Part shown: positions 54,926-62,500 of the stretch, piece by piece
How the letters are laid out: each line of letters opens with the position of its first letter
Position numbering within the stretch: position 1 is the stretch's first letter
Origin: a virus
Length of the DNA: 64,000 bases
Direction: 5' to 3' (one strand)
IMG/VR virus record: IMGVR_UViG_3300031669_000001
Coordinates: 250,001 to 314,000 of that record
Program-made: the position numbers and the translations under genes
Notes under the pieces: model-generated
Databases searched by the model: none
Told to the model about the DNA's origin: nothing
The model's input: the letters and a program-made list of their open reading frames with translations, nothing else

Positions 54926-55755
54926 AGCGAGGTTGGAACCTTGAGCTTCTTGTTTTTGATTCCTAAATGAGCCTGCTTGAGAATGTCCTCATACTTTTCA
55001 GCGTGAAGAAATTTAGGGGACCTGATGGCCTTGAGAGTGCCTTCAAAGGTCGATACTTGTTTAGGTGTTACTCCGGGACCAAACATCAACTTGGTCACCT
55101 TCGTTGGATCATCTGACACTACTTTCTTTTCAATCGTAGCAAAGTTCTTTCCTACCTTACCCTTCACGTTTACTCTAGACCTAACACCAACCATCAAACC
55201 TCTAGCGAGATCGTAGAAGTAACGCTTCACTTCTAGAGGCTCTCCCTTGTCGTCTTTCTTAAGGATTGTTTGTGGCATGTACTTCGCGATCGCGAAGAAG
55301 AGTTCGTTGCGCTGAGCACCTTTAAGACCATCTGCAAGATCTACAGGGTTAGCTTGATAGGACCACTCTGCGAAGTTGATGTTGTTGACAGGCATCAAGT
55401 CAACCTGTACGAGCTTGTCACCAACCGGGTACGCGAAGGAGAATACTCCAATGCCCTTCATGATTCTGGATGAGTGATTTCCCGCCAGCTCTTTTAGATG
55501 TTCATCGATGACGTTAGGATCACACTCGACCGCAACATCTAGATCTCCAGAGAGATCTGAATCTTGAGGTTTCTTTCCTGCAGAACCAATCAGCTTCACC
55601 TTGCTAGGTGATAGGCTTAGGATCGATTGAATGTTCTTGATAAGTTCAGGAGCAACCTCACGAACTTCAGCTTGAGTGATCTCTGATACCCCCTTCAAGG
55701 CTTTGCCCCCTTCTGTGAGGAGTGAGGGTGATTGGCATAATTCGAGTAGCTTCAT
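54922..55755 (-). CDS. Nucleotidyltransferase-fold protein (277 aa)
   Basis: KLIGSAGKKPQDSDLSGDLD carries the GS...DxD core of the pol-beta-like nucleotidyltransferase fold, and KLVQVDLMPV the third Asp. It could add nucleotides to RNA or protein; related proteins occur in other large phages. It begins MKLLELCQSPSLLTEGG, a start also found in other genes here. A GATAAATA box lies only seven bases upstream, so late leaderless expression is possible but unsure. Confidence 0.7.
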   Translation of the reverse strand: MKLLELCQSPSLLTEGGKALKGVSEITQAEVREVAPELIKNIQSILSLSPSKVKLIGSAGKKPQDSDLSGDLDVAVECDPNVIDEHLKELAGNHSSRIMKGIGVFSFAYPVGDKLVQVDLMPVNNINFAEWSYQANPVDLADGLKGAQRNELFFAIAKYMPQTILKKDDKGEPLEVKRYFYDLARGLMVGVRSRVNVKGKVGKNFATIEKKVVSDDPTKVTKLMFGPGVTPKQVSTFEGTLKAIRSPKFLHAEKYEDILKQAHLGIKNKKLKVPTSL

Positions 55756-55832
55756 GTAATCTATTTATCTGCAAACCAACACCTCCAACCAAAACACTGA
55801 CCTCTAGATACAGAGATAAGTTGAAACCATTT

Positions 55833-56192
55833 TTAATAGGAATCAGCACAAATGTTGAATGCTTGAGCGTAAGGGATTCGATAGAGCTTGCAGATTTCAT
55901 CAAGCGCGAACTTTGGAGTGTTACCTTCTTGAATGTATTCCTTGTAGTCCATCACTATCTTGTGAATGGATGATGGAAGTAAATTTCGGAATTCAGGCTC
56001 ATCATCGCTCATCTTGTGAGTTTGTTTGCCACCTATTTGATTGACCAATTTCCTCGGACGACCTCTGGTCTTCTTTACATCATTTGATTCTATCGGGTGA
56101 TCGTGATCCCGAAAAGGTTTTCCAAGAATGTCAGCCCATAAAAGAGCTGAAACGTGAGGGCGAGAGGTGTCTATTGCAGTATCTTCTGTCAT
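55833..56192 (-). CDS. Hypothetical protein with AT-hook-like motif (119 aa)
   Basis: Contains TRGRPRKLV, an AT-hook-like GRP core that may bind the minor groove of DNA, and a C-terminal helical region (FALDEICKLYRIPYAQAFNI) that might be a helix-turn-helix. A small DNA-binding regulator is possible; no match is certain. Confidence 0.6.
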   Translation of the reverse strand: MTEDTAIDTSRPHVSALLWADILGKPFRDHDHPIESNDVKKTRGRPRKLVNQIGGKQTHKMSDDEPEFRNLLPSSIHKIVMDYKEYIQEGNTPKFALDEICKLYRIPYAQAFNICADSY

Positions 56193-56281
56193 TGTAATCT
56201 TTCTTATGGATTTAGTTATTCCAACTTCGTGGATTTACTCAACCGAGAGAATTTGCTGCTAGGTGAGCTGGAGGTGATGCG

Positions 56282-56551
56282 TTAAATCAGATGGTGTAAT
56301 TGTGCTTTTGCTATCATGTCAGAGATAACTTTTTCACCTTTGAATACTTTCTTTAAAAGCTCGTCAGCTTCGTGATGTTCACGAGTAGCGATCAAATATG
56401 CATGATAGACAGCTAAAGTGTCAAAGCAAGATGGTCTTAGGATCTGTGCGGTCTTAGTATTGACTAATGCTTTTTCTTCTAGGTTAATCTTGATGTGACA
56501 CATTCCAATTATTCTCATATTTGCTGACGAAATGCAATTGTTGAATTTCAT
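56282..56551 (-). CDS. Hypothetical protein (89 aa)
   Basis: A helical, histidine-rich protein started at the ATG at 56551; no clear ribosome site is seen, and internal ATGs at 56518 or 56503 are possible. It follows the tmRNA and may be read through from its promoter. Confidence 0.5.
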   Translation of the reverse strand: MKFNNCISSANMRIIGMCHIKINLEEKALVNTKTAQILRPSCFDTLAVYHAYLIATREHHEADELLKKVFKGEKVISDMIAKAQLHHLI

Positions 56552-56557
56552 TTCGTC

Positions 56558-56581
56558 AGCACGCTGGCGAACCAACGTGCT
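56558..56581 (-). terminator. Hairpin after the tmRNA
   Basis: Arms AGCACGTTGG and CCAGCGTGCT form a 10-bp stem (one G-U) with a TTCG tetraloop on the minus strand. There is no U-tract, so it may be a processing or weak termination signal between the tmRNA and the next gene. Confidence 0.5.
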
Positions 56582-56599
56582 AGTTGTTAGATTTCTTTA

Positions 56600-56935
56600 A
56601 TAAGGTAGAAAGCTTTCACCCTCTATTCTAAACCTCAGGCAACAATTAAGCTGCCAGAGCCAGAGCTCCGTTTGCGTCGTTTGCATTTACATGCTTGTCA
56701 GATTTACGGTCTGTACTCACCGAGTTGTAAAATTAAGGTACGTCCCTACTCAATCGAAACCAGGTACACCCCCATTAGGGGGCACTAGTTACTTTGATCC
56801 GACCTGGGTTCAGGTGTTAATGCGAATCAGGGAGCTCTAGTGCTCGGTGGAGGTGGGGAGAATCGAACTCCCGTCTTGCGCAGCTTTCGCTTTTTCCTTT
56901 CAGCAGTTTCCTGCCATACAACCATCTTTACTACT
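56600..56935 (-). ncRNA. ssrA: Circularly permuted (two-piece) tmRNA
   Basis: The minus strand holds all key parts of tmRNA in permuted order. First comes the 3' acceptor part, with T-arm GGGAG-TTCGATT-CTCCC (56856-56872) and acceptor CACCTCC then ACC (56846-56855). After a spacer comes the 5' part: GGGGGTG (56767-56773), GGTTTCGATT and the message. GGGGGTG pairs with CACCTCC, leaving a G3-U70 pair, the alanine identity element. The resume codon GCA at 56684 begins the tag ANDANGALALAA, ending at TAA (56646-56648). Processing would give two RNAs held by the acceptor stem. A genomic CCG replaces CCA, so CCA would be added. It rescues stalled ribosomes. Outer limits are approximate. Confidence 0.92.
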
Positions 56936-56942
56936 TGAATCC

Positions 56943-56971
56943 ATTATAACAAATTGATACATGAAAGTACA
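56943..56971 (-). promoter_or_regulatory. Promoter for the tmRNA
   Basis: The minus strand has TGTACT (56966-56971) and TATAAT (56943-56948), 17 bases apart, with extended TGTTATAAT. The expected start is near 56935, at the 5' edge of the acceptor part. Confidence 0.75.
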
Positions 56972-57091
56972 TTATTTATTTGCGGGCTTTTGATTCCAAT
57001 AGATAGTTGCGAGCGTGAGAAGAACACCCACACCCATTCCTAGGAAAAAAGCTGTGGAGTAGCACAGCACATACTCTAAAATGATTTCCAC
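56972..57091 (-). CDS. Small membrane protein (39 aa)
   Basis: A GTG-started ORF behind GGAGCTTAAC, with one long hydrophobic helix (YSTAFFLGMGVGVLLTLATI) and the tail YWNQKPANK. Its stop lies next to the tmRNA promoter. Function unknown. Confidence 0.55.
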   Translation of the reverse strand: MEIILEYVLCYSTAFFLGMGVGVLLTLATIYWNQKPANK

Positions 57092-57092
57092 G

Positions 57093-57203
57093 TTAAGCTC
57101 CAGCGATCAGAATAGCAAATATTACGAATGCAATGAAGAAATGACCTGTCACCAGGAATAGGAGCGCTAGGACTGCTAGGATCTGGACAGTATTTCTACT
57201 CAT
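57093..57203 (-). CDS. Small membrane protein (36 aa)
   Basis: An ORF with a good GGAG site: MSRNTVQILAVLALLFLVTG followed by another hydrophobic stretch. It overlaps the upstream gene by eight bases. One or two helices; function unknown. Confidence 0.6.
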   Translation of the reverse strand: MSRNTVQILAVLALLFLVTGHFFIAFVIFAILIAGA

Positions 57204-57750
57204 TTGTTTCTCCATAAAGTGTGTTAGGTAAACCTTTGCGTTGAAGCTTTGCACGAGAACGAGCAATCAACGTTTCTGCTGTCGTTGGGTCCTTAACATC
57301 TCCAATAGTAATTGGTTTTACAGTCAAAACTTTCTTGACTTTCCTGTCCATGGATCCAACGATTCTTTGTTGCTTGTGTTTCAGCAGAGTTACCTCTCTG
57401 CATCGTCTAACTACGCTCTTGAGCTCGCCTATCAGAACGTTAGACATCAAGTTAATAGAAAGAGCGTCAGGCATCTCACAGCCGCCGCTACCAATGTACA
57501 TCTCTTCGCGAAGCAGATTATCGGCGGTGTCTTCGATGTCGAGGCGCAGCTTACTCGATATGAAGTTGAGAGTTTTTACGCTCAACATTCCAGCCTCAGC
57601 TGCGCGGACAGCGTCGGCCATGATTGCTTGGACGCTATGAATCTTCACTGAAAGCTTTCTCGTGTACTTTGGATCATTGAGAAAGTTCAATCTGTCTGCT
57701 AGGTAGATCGCAGCTGGTGTCTTACCAAAGGTGTGCTTATCTAGATTCAT
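57196..57750 (-). CDS. Hypothetical protein (184 aa)
   Basis: A basic helical protein with no known motif. It is coupled to the 102-aa gene upstream by a four-base overlap. The helical, positively charged central part (KLRLDIEDTADNLLREEM, then VVRRCREVTLLKHKQQR) could bind nucleic acid. Confidence 0.65.
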   Translation of the reverse strand: MNLDKHTFGKTPAAIYLADRLNFLNDPKYTRKLSVKIHSVQAIMADAVRAAEAGMLSVKTLNFISSKLRLDIEDTADNLLREEMYIGSGGCEMPDALSINLMSNVLIGELKSVVRRCREVTLLKHKQQRIVGSMDRKVKKVLTVKPITIGDVKDPTTAETLIARSRAKLQRKGLPNTLYGETNE

Positions 57751-58055
57751 TTTACTTGTGCCGTAAATTTTTGTGCTTTTGTTTGGAGTTCCTGAGCAAA
57801 TGCATTTTGATTCATTCCAGCTATCTCAATGTGTAGCTCACATTTAGCGCCTGTTTCTGCATCAAGAACTTCGTCGACGCTGTGGATTCTTCCTTCATTT
57901 TTCTCAACAAACAAGAAGTAGCTAAACAGCATCTCTAAAAATTCATCCTTCTTGCTACCAAGCACGCTGAATACGATGACAAGATCGTTTGCCTTTGGTG
58001 CAGGCTTCATCAAAGTTAACTTGATGAATTTTTCCTCATCATTTTTCCAGCTCAT
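57747..58055 (-). CDS. Hypothetical protein (102 aa)
   Basis: A small soluble protein of unknown family, linked by four-base overlaps to both neighbours and therefore part of a run from the 253-aa gene to the small membrane genes. Confidence 0.65.
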   Translation of the reverse strand: MSWKNDEEKFIKLTLMKPAPKANDLVIVFSVLGSKKDEFLEMLFSYFLFVEKNEGRIHSVDEVLDAETGAKCELHIEIAGMNQNAFAQELQTKAQKFTAQVK

Positions 58056-58813
58056 TTCTTTCCCTTTATAGGCTTTGGTATCGTTACTTTACGAACAGGT
58101 TTCACTTTACGCTGTGATCTAAAGGCGCTAGCTATAGTATCAGATGAGCTCCTTACTGGTGAACCTGTTGAGCTGTATTGTTCACCAGTTTCCAAGTCAA
58201 CTATCACGTATTTTCCTGGACAATCAGTCGTGATTATGATGTCGACTTCATGATCTAACCCCTCGATGACATTACCAGTCAAGAGCTTCCGCTGTAAACC
58301 TCCGCTAGCTTTGAGAGCTGATCTTGACGCTTGTACGCCTTCAAGCATCGTGTCAATCTGTGTTTTGTTACAAACTTCTTCTGTGATAAGCCTGCGAAGC
58401 TTCGTTGAATCCATAGCTTTAACGAACGTTTCTGGCAAATCAGCTGGGCCAGATGCTACATATCGTCCAGAGGCGGTGATCGTTGGCTGATTATTCACCT
58501 TGATCTTACCTAGAACATCGAGAGCCTTTTTAAGTGCAAGCTCTTTCGTTATAACTTCACGAACCTCAACCTTCACTTTACACGCTGTGTTGAAGAGCTT
58601 GGTAACCCTGATGCGAAGCTCTTTCATAAGATCTGTGTTCTGGTAGTTCACAGAATATTTGTAGCTTGGATTTACAGAAAATTGTGCAGACTTAAAAGCC
58701 GGCCAAAAATCAATGGTGGATAGCTTTCCCGATGTCATTTGCTTGTACATGTTGTCAGCAACTTGCTGTAGTTCGTTTTCTGTCCACTTAAACTTATGCG
58801 CAGTCTTCGTCAT
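58052..58813 (-). CDS. Hypothetical protein (253 aa)
   Basis: A basic protein with helical N- and C-terminal regions; a beta-prone part (EVDIIITTDCPGKYVIVDLE) is near the end, and the C-terminus is very basic (KVKPVRKVTIPKPIKGKK). No family recognised; nucleic-acid or virion binding is possible. It overlaps the zinc-ribbon gene by 20 bases. Confidence 0.7.
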   Translation of the reverse strand: MTKTAHKFKWTENELQQVADNMYKQMTSGKLSTIDFWPAFKSAQFSVNPSYKYSVNYQNTDLMKELRIRVTKLFNTACKVKVEVREVITKELALKKALDVLGKIKVNNQPTITASGRYVASGPADLPETFVKAMDSTKLRRLITEEVCNKTQIDTMLEGVQASRSALKASGGLQRKLLTGNVIEGLDHEVDIIITTDCPGKYVIVDLETGEQYSSTGSPVRSSSDTIASAFRSQRKVKPVRKVTIPKPIKGKK

Positions 58814-59144
58814 CTTCTTTTTCTCCGGGAGTTAAAAAGTTGTTCCAGCAAAGTTTCATTTCTTCGTTAAACTCTAACGTTTCGACGTTGAATGGGATTA
58901 TCTCTAGAGTCTCCAAATCAAGTCTATCAAACCTAATACCCATCAACTCAGCAGCGTAAACAGGAATAGGTCCATCAAAGATTCCATTATGTTCAGGAAC
59001 GAAGTCGATTTGGCACTTATCACACCAAAGATGCTTCGCGTATTCTGACCACTGTGTGTTCTCATTACCACACTTACAAGGTGCTATGTCATACTTTCTT
59101 GGTGGCTGAACGTAGCACCAAGTTCGCTTAATCAGCTCTGCCAT
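58794..59144 (-). CDS. Zinc-ribbon-like protein (116 aa)
   Basis: Two Cys pairs, CKCG and CDKC, 21 residues apart (APCKCGNENTQWSEYAKHLW then CDKC), form a zinc ribbon. The second half is acidic (DLETLEIIPFNVETLEFNEE). It overlaps the YqeY gene by 13 bases, so translation is linked. Confidence 0.65.
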   Translation of the reverse strand: MAELIKRTWCYVQPPRKYDIAPCKCGNENTQWSEYAKHLWCDKCQIDFVPEHNGIFDGPIPVYAAELMGIRFDRLDLETLEIIPFNVETLEFNEEMKLCWNNFLTPGEKEDDEDCA

Positions 59145-59581
59145 GTGGCGATGACGTCTTTCGCGATGCGCGCAGCGAGTCCGCCGTCATAACGACCCTC
59201 GTATTTGAACTTTAGAATCTTGAGCATCTCACCCATTGGCTTATTGGCAACGTCGAAGCCATTCACCTTGACGATGTCGATCAGAATTTCACGAATCTTT
59301 TCTTCGGTGAGTTGTGCAGGCAGGAAAGAATTGATCAGCTCTTTTTCAGTCGTAGCATCAACGAAGCGCTCATCACCTTCTGCAAGTAGAGGAAGAATTT
59401 GATCGAGGTTCTTGATGAACTTCTTTATCACGGCAATTGTTTCTGCATCGGTCGTTTCGCGACCTTCGTTCTTACCAACCATAGTTGCTTCAGAAAGAAG
59501 TGTGATCAGAGAAGCTGCCTTCTTGGATTCGCGATTTTTGCGCGCTGTGATAGACGCGGCTTTAATGTCATCGAGAATCAT
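59132..59581 (-). CDS. GatB/YqeY-domain protein
   Basis: A 149-residue YqeY-family protein: MILDDIKAASITARKNRESK (N-terminal helices), then INSFLPAQLTEEKIREILID and KPMGEMLKILKFKYEGRYDG, the conserved YqeY core. YqeY resembles the tRNA-binding tail of GatB, so it probably binds tRNA; its exact role is unclear. It fits the nearby translation set (tmRNA, Pth2, bS21). Confidence 0.85.
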   Translation of the reverse strand: MILDDIKAASITARKNRESKKAASLITLLSEATMVGKNEGRETTDAETIAVIKKFIKNLDQILPLLAEGDERFVDATTEKELINSFLPAQLTEEKIREILIDIVKVNGFDVANKPMGEMLKILKFKYEGRYDGGLAARIAKDVIATWQS

Positions 59582-59757
59582 ATCGCGACAGCGTCTGCGT
59601 GAATCTTGCCAGGGAATTTTCCTGTTTGTGTGATGTGAATTCCGCGCTCTTTCAGCTCACGAGTCTTTTCAACCCATTGATGACGAAGGTTACGAGTGAC
59701 GCGGGATTTGCCGTAGAGAATTTGAGATTGTTTGACAAGCGCTTTTATAGAGTTCAT
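59578..59757 (-). CDS. Small basic protein (59 aa)
   Basis: Started at the ATG at 59757, after a leader in which CTCATCT/AGATGAG forms a hairpin that masks the GAGAAC site. Lysine/arginine-rich (SRVTRNLRHQWVEKTRELKE); it overlaps the YqeY start by four bases. Nucleic-acid binding is possible. Confidence 0.6.
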   Translation of the reverse strand: MNSIKALVKQSQILYGKSRVTRNLRHQWVEKTRELKERGIHITQTGKFPGKIHADAVAI

Positions 59758-59785
59758 TTTCGTTCTCATCTAAATTAGATGAGCT

Positions 59786-59813
59786 ATTATAACACAGAGA
59801 TCCAAAAAGTACA
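59786..59813 (-). promoter_or_regulatory. Promoter before the small basic gene and YqeY
   Basis: The minus strand has TGTACT (59808-59813) and TATAAT (59786-59791), 16 bases apart, extended TGTTATAAT. It starts directly after the terminator at 59814-59847. Confidence 0.7.
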
Positions 59814-59847
59814 CAAGAAAAAGCCCCAGTCTCTTGGCGACTGAGGC
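59814..59847 (-). terminator. Intrinsic terminator
   Basis: The minus strand has GCCTCAGTC-GCCAAGA-GACTGGGGC, a 9-bp stem (one G-U), followed by TTTTTCTTG. It ends transcription of the genes beginning at 60272 just before a new promoter. Confidence 0.8.
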
Positions 59848-59879
59848 GCTGCCACGTTCCAAAGCCTTAGGCAAAGGAA

Positions 59880-60272
59880 CTATTTAAATACCGAGAGTGA
59901 AGCCTTTGCTTTTAGACCTTCATCGTTAGCGCTCTTGATGATCTTGTCGTTCTTCAAGACTACCACGTTAACTAGCTTGTACATCCCCTTCGACGCACCA
60001 CTTTGATCGTGAACGCCATGAAATTCTTTACCGATATCCTTTACGTAGCTGTCATAGGCATTACCTGAGCTAGAGATGAAAGCGAAGCGATTCTTTTCAT
60101 CAGGCTTCTTGCAGACTAGAATCGTATCTTCGCTATCTTTCCACTCTGAAGCTGCGGTGATAATATCTACCGTACGACGACCGTAAAGTGCCATGGTGGC
60201 AGGAAGAATTACCCAATCACGAACTCCATAACGACGCTCGTTGAGAGTTAAAAGCTCTAGAAGTAAGTTCAT
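59880..60272 (-). CDS. Hypothetical protein with LLLEL-type start (130 aa)
   Basis: Begins MNLLLELLTLNERRYG, again a leucine/glutamate start like several others here. The remainder is beta-rich with no recognised family. It overlaps the DUF3175-like gene by four bases and ends before the terminator. Confidence 0.6.
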   Translation of the reverse strand: MNLLLELLTLNERRYGVRDWVILPATMALYGRRTVDIITAASEWKDSEDTILVCKKPDEKNRFAFISSSGNAYDSYVKDIGKEFHGVHDQSGASKGMYKLVNVVVLKNDKIIKSANDEGLKAKASLSVFK

Positions 60273-60763
60273 TTTGAAGCTTCCAGCGTTTCTAAGGCGC
60301 TCTTGAGAACAGCCTTACGATCAGCTGAAAGATTTTTACCTGCACGGTTGATGTAGAAGTTTAATGCAGATACAGCACCCTTCTTATCAGCGTGAGATGA
60401 CTTTAACCATTTAACGATAGCCGATGCAGAACCGTCAGCAAACAGTCCTTCTGGAGGATGCTTTTTGGTTTTAACGTCGCCAGACCACTTCAGCTCCATC
60501 AATTGTTCTAATGAAAGATCATCTTCCATGGATTCGTGAAGGCGCTTTTTAGCAGCTTCCAAAGTTGCCTTGCGATCAGCTGAGAGCTTCTTGCCGGCGC
60601 GGTTGATGTAGAAGTTGAGAGCGCCCATTGCGCTCTTAAGATCTTTGTGGGACGACTTCAACCAAGATGCGATCTCAGCAGCAGATCCAGTTGCAAAAAG
60701 ATCTTCAGGTGGGTGCTTCTTTGTCTTGACGTCGCCAGACCATTTTAATTCGGATAGTAACAT
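60269..60763 (-). CDS. Duplicated DUF3175-like protein (164 aa)
   Basis: Two near-identical modules: LKWSGDVKTKKHPPEDLFAT then ALNFYINRAGKKLSADRK, and again LKWSGDVKTKKHPPEGLFAD then ALNFYINRAGKNLSADRK, covering residues ~5-75 and ~90-160. The module matches the small domain DUF3175, seen singly in bacteria; function unknown. Internal duplication is evident at the DNA level too. Confidence 0.75.
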   Translation of the reverse strand: MLLSELKWSGDVKTKKHPPEDLFATGSAAEIASWLKSSHKDLKSAMGALNFYINRAGKKLSADRKATLEAAKKRLHESMEDDLSLEQLMELKWSGDVKTKKHPPEGLFADGSASAIVKWLKSSHADKKGAVSALNFYINRAGKNLSADRKAVLKSALETLEASK

Positions 60764-60818
60764 GATGGTGATCTCCTTATGCGCTTATTTACTATAGGGA
60801 GATCGAAACGCGAAAAAT

Positions 60819-61211
60819 TTACAGCAACTTAAGGTGCCCAGTTATCGCGTTAATCTTATCATTCTCTGCAGGACCAACAGAAATGCATGTATTGGTTGGA
60901 ACTCCACTGAATTCTGTTAACCCACTATCAGTGATCAGCGAGCAGGTTATTCCAGCAGCTTTAGCCTTCTCTAATAGTTCAAGAAGCTCGGCTTCACTGT
61001 TAACACCGCAACAGATCTTCTTGAACACTCCTTTCATGAGCCACTCATCCATCTCAGGCGTAAGTGGGATCATGAGGTAACGTGCTCCTCCATTGGCAAC
61101 AAAAACACTTCCACTATCAACAACGGGTTTCATAGAAGCGTGAGAACCTTGGGCTACCATCTTACCCTTGCGCATGTTGAGGTCGGTCCTCATTACAATG
61201 ACCTGTTTCAT
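60819..61211 (-). CDS. Peptidyl-tRNA hydrolase, archaeal/eukaryotic type (Pth2)
   Basis: A 130-residue Pth2: MKQVIVMRTDLNMRKGKMVA then QGSHASM, the Lys and Gln/His positions of the active site, and later SLITDSGLTEFSGVPTNTCI, the family's conserved C-terminal signature. It would cleave peptidyl-tRNA released from ribosomes, completing rescue alongside tmRNA. Bacteria normally use the unrelated Pth1. Confidence 0.9.
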   Translation of the reverse strand: MKQVIVMRTDLNMRKGKMVAQGSHASMKPVVDSGSVFVANGGARYLMIPLTPEMDEWLMKGVFKKICCGVNSEAELLELLEKAKAAGITCSLITDSGLTEFSGVPTNTCISVGPAENDKINAITGHLKLL

Positions 61212-61522
61212 TCGTATGAATCTGCCTGTACGAGGATAACTTGGAATTGATTTTTACCAAGCTTGATGTTAACGCATGAATCACCAACTATCAGCTTTGT
61301 GCCGTCCCAACCTTTCTTGCGAAGTCTAACTCCACGCTGAATCTCATCCCAGCGCTCGCGTTTTTCCCTCACAAACTTTCTATTTCCTTCTCGGTTTATC
61401 TCGGCACTTTTCTCAGGATTCTTACGGCGCCAGCGAGCATTTGCTTTTCCACCCGGAGTTTCAGGACGTATTTCGCCTTTACGAGGGCGGCCTTTTTTGT
61501 AGCCAGTAGGTTTGTAAGCCAT
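61208..61522 (-). CDS. Basic AT-hook-like protein (104 aa)
   Basis: Starts MAYKPTGYKKGRPRKGEIRP, containing the AT-hook core GRPRK, then a very basic helix (RWRRKNPEKSAEINREGNRK) and a short beta end. It may bind DNA. It overlaps the pth2 start by four bases; its promoter lies within a hairpin at 61544-61571. Confidence 0.65.
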   Translation of the reverse strand: MAYKPTGYKKGRPRKGEIRPETPGGKANARWRRKNPEKSAEINREGNRKFVREKRERWDEIQRGVRLRKKGWDGTKLIVGDSCVNIKLGKNQFQVILVQADSYE

Positions 61523-61543
61523 TTTTGTACTTTCAAAAGAAAT

Positions 61544-61581
61544 AGGGTGTTCATTATATCATGAACACCCTACAGAGTAAA
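61544..61581 (-). promoter_or_regulatory. Promoter with its -10 inside an 11-bp inverted repeat
   Basis: Minus-strand TTTACT (61576-61581) and TATAAT (61553-61558) are 17 bases apart. Perfect 11-base inverted repeats AGGGTGTTCAT and ATGAACACCCT (61544-61571) flank the -10, which sits mostly in the loop. The stem could be a terminator of the upstream gene, followed by TTTCTTTT, or an operator. Confidence 0.7.
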
Positions 61582-61587
61582 ATTTAT

Positions 61588-61809
61588 TTACGGTTGAATG
61601 CGAAAGAATCTTACGTTGGTGAGAATTTGACCATTTGAGGTGCTGAACAAACTTCCATAACCTTCGTAACGACAGTCTTTGAAGAGGGTTCTACCGTCTG
61701 TAATGACGGTGAATCTACTCTGTCTTTGACCGTGAACTCCATGTAGTTCAAAGTCAATTGGAGTTCCTACTGGATATTCTTTGTCGATCTCTAGTATAAT
61801 TTTTGTCAT
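61588..61809 (-). CDS. Hypothetical protein (73 aa)
   Basis: A small beta-rich protein (MTKIILEIDKEYPVGTPIDF) with no recognised family, located after the spanin genes in the lysis-side transcript. Confidence 0.65.
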   Translation of the reverse strand: MTKIILEIDKEYPVGTPIDFELHGVHGQRQSRFTVITDGRTLFKDCRYEGYGSLFSTSNGQILTNVRFFRIQP

Positions 61810-61813
61810 TTTT

Positions 61814-62071
61814 TTATTCGCAGCTTTGAGCTACAGCTTCAAGTTGAGCTTCATAGCCTTTACGAATTTCTATCTCGGCTAAAGCTTTCTTCGTTTTGAC
61901 GAAGACGTCATCCTTTACGTCACCGGTATCTGTCAAGGGCATGACAGGTTTAGGTGGCAAAGTTACCTTGCAAGGAACCGTAACTAAAACATTGTGATCG
62001 ACTATTTGTGGTTTTGTAGTTCCACAACCCACCAAAAGTAAGGCGGCTAGTATGGTTATAAGTTTCATCAT
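61814..62071 (-). CDS. Outer-membrane spanin subunit (Rz1-like lipoprotein)
   Basis: An 85-residue lipoprotein; MMKLITILAALLLVGCGTTK carries a perfect lipobox (LVGC). The mature part is proline-rich (CKVTLPPKPVMPL) then helical, as in o-spanins. It starts at the end of the i-spanin gene with a four-base overlap. With the i-spanin it would fuse inner and outer membranes at lysis. Confidence 0.8.
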   Translation of the reverse strand: MMKLITILAALLLVGCGTTKPQIVDHNVLVTVPCKVTLPPKPVMPLTDTGDVKDDVFVKTKKALAEIEIRKGYEAQLEAVAQSCE

Positions 62072-62460
62072 TTTGCTCCTGTGATGTAGTCATTGTACAG
62101 AAGATTAGCTGACACACATAAATTCGCTGGAGCTGTAGCTTGAGCTAATAGAATGTCTTGAGCTTTTTTGCTGTAGTATTTGACTTTTGCATCTGCTGCA
62201 GCGAGCGCAACTTTTGCAGCTGCTTCTCTACTTGCTGCATCTGCTGCTAACTTTGCGATAGCGTCAGAGTCAGCTCTGATTTTCAGAACGAGGCCGTCAT
62301 TCTGAGATTGAAGCACCGCGGTCGCAGTTACTTGTTGTGTGTATTGCTTGTGATAGTAGTATGTACCACCACTCAATGCAGCGATCAAAAGCATGACCGC
62401 CAAGCCGATGTAAAGTGAAGTTGATCCACCAGCGAAAAATCCGAATAGCTTGCTGAACAT
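62068..62460 (-). CDS. Inner-membrane spanin subunit (Rz-like)
   Basis: A 130-residue protein from the ATG at 62460 (AGGGAGACTAAA). One N-terminal transmembrane helix (LYIGLAVMLLIAALSGG) and a long periplasmic coiled coil (AKLAADAASREAAAKVALAA) match i-spanin architecture. A TATAAATA late box 28 bases upstream indicates late expression, as expected for lysis genes. Confidence 0.8.
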   Translation of the reverse strand: MFSKLFGFFAGGSTSLYIGLAVMLLIAALSGGTYYYHKQYTQQVTATAVLQSQNDGLVLKIRADSDAIAKLAADAASREAAAKVALAAADAKVKYYSKKAQDILLAQATAPANLCVSANLLYNDYITGAK

Positions 62461-62487
62461 TTTAGTCTCCCTATAATATAGCAAGAC

Positions 62488-62495
62488 TATTTATA
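62488..62495 (-). promoter_or_regulatory. Late-promoter box TATAAATA for the spanin genes
   Basis: The minus strand reads TATAAATAGTC, an exact late consensus, 28 bases upstream of the i-spanin start. Confidence 0.65.
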
Positions 62496-62500
62496 CGCTT

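Noticed and set aside
55762-55769. GATAAATA as a late promoter for the nucleotidyltransferase gene
   Set aside because: Only seven bases from the ATG, so it would need a leaderless late mRNA; kept as a remark, not a feature.
56193-56281. Intergenic space before the AT-hook-like gene
   Set aside because: No ORF, hairpin or promoter motif of the families found here was seen.
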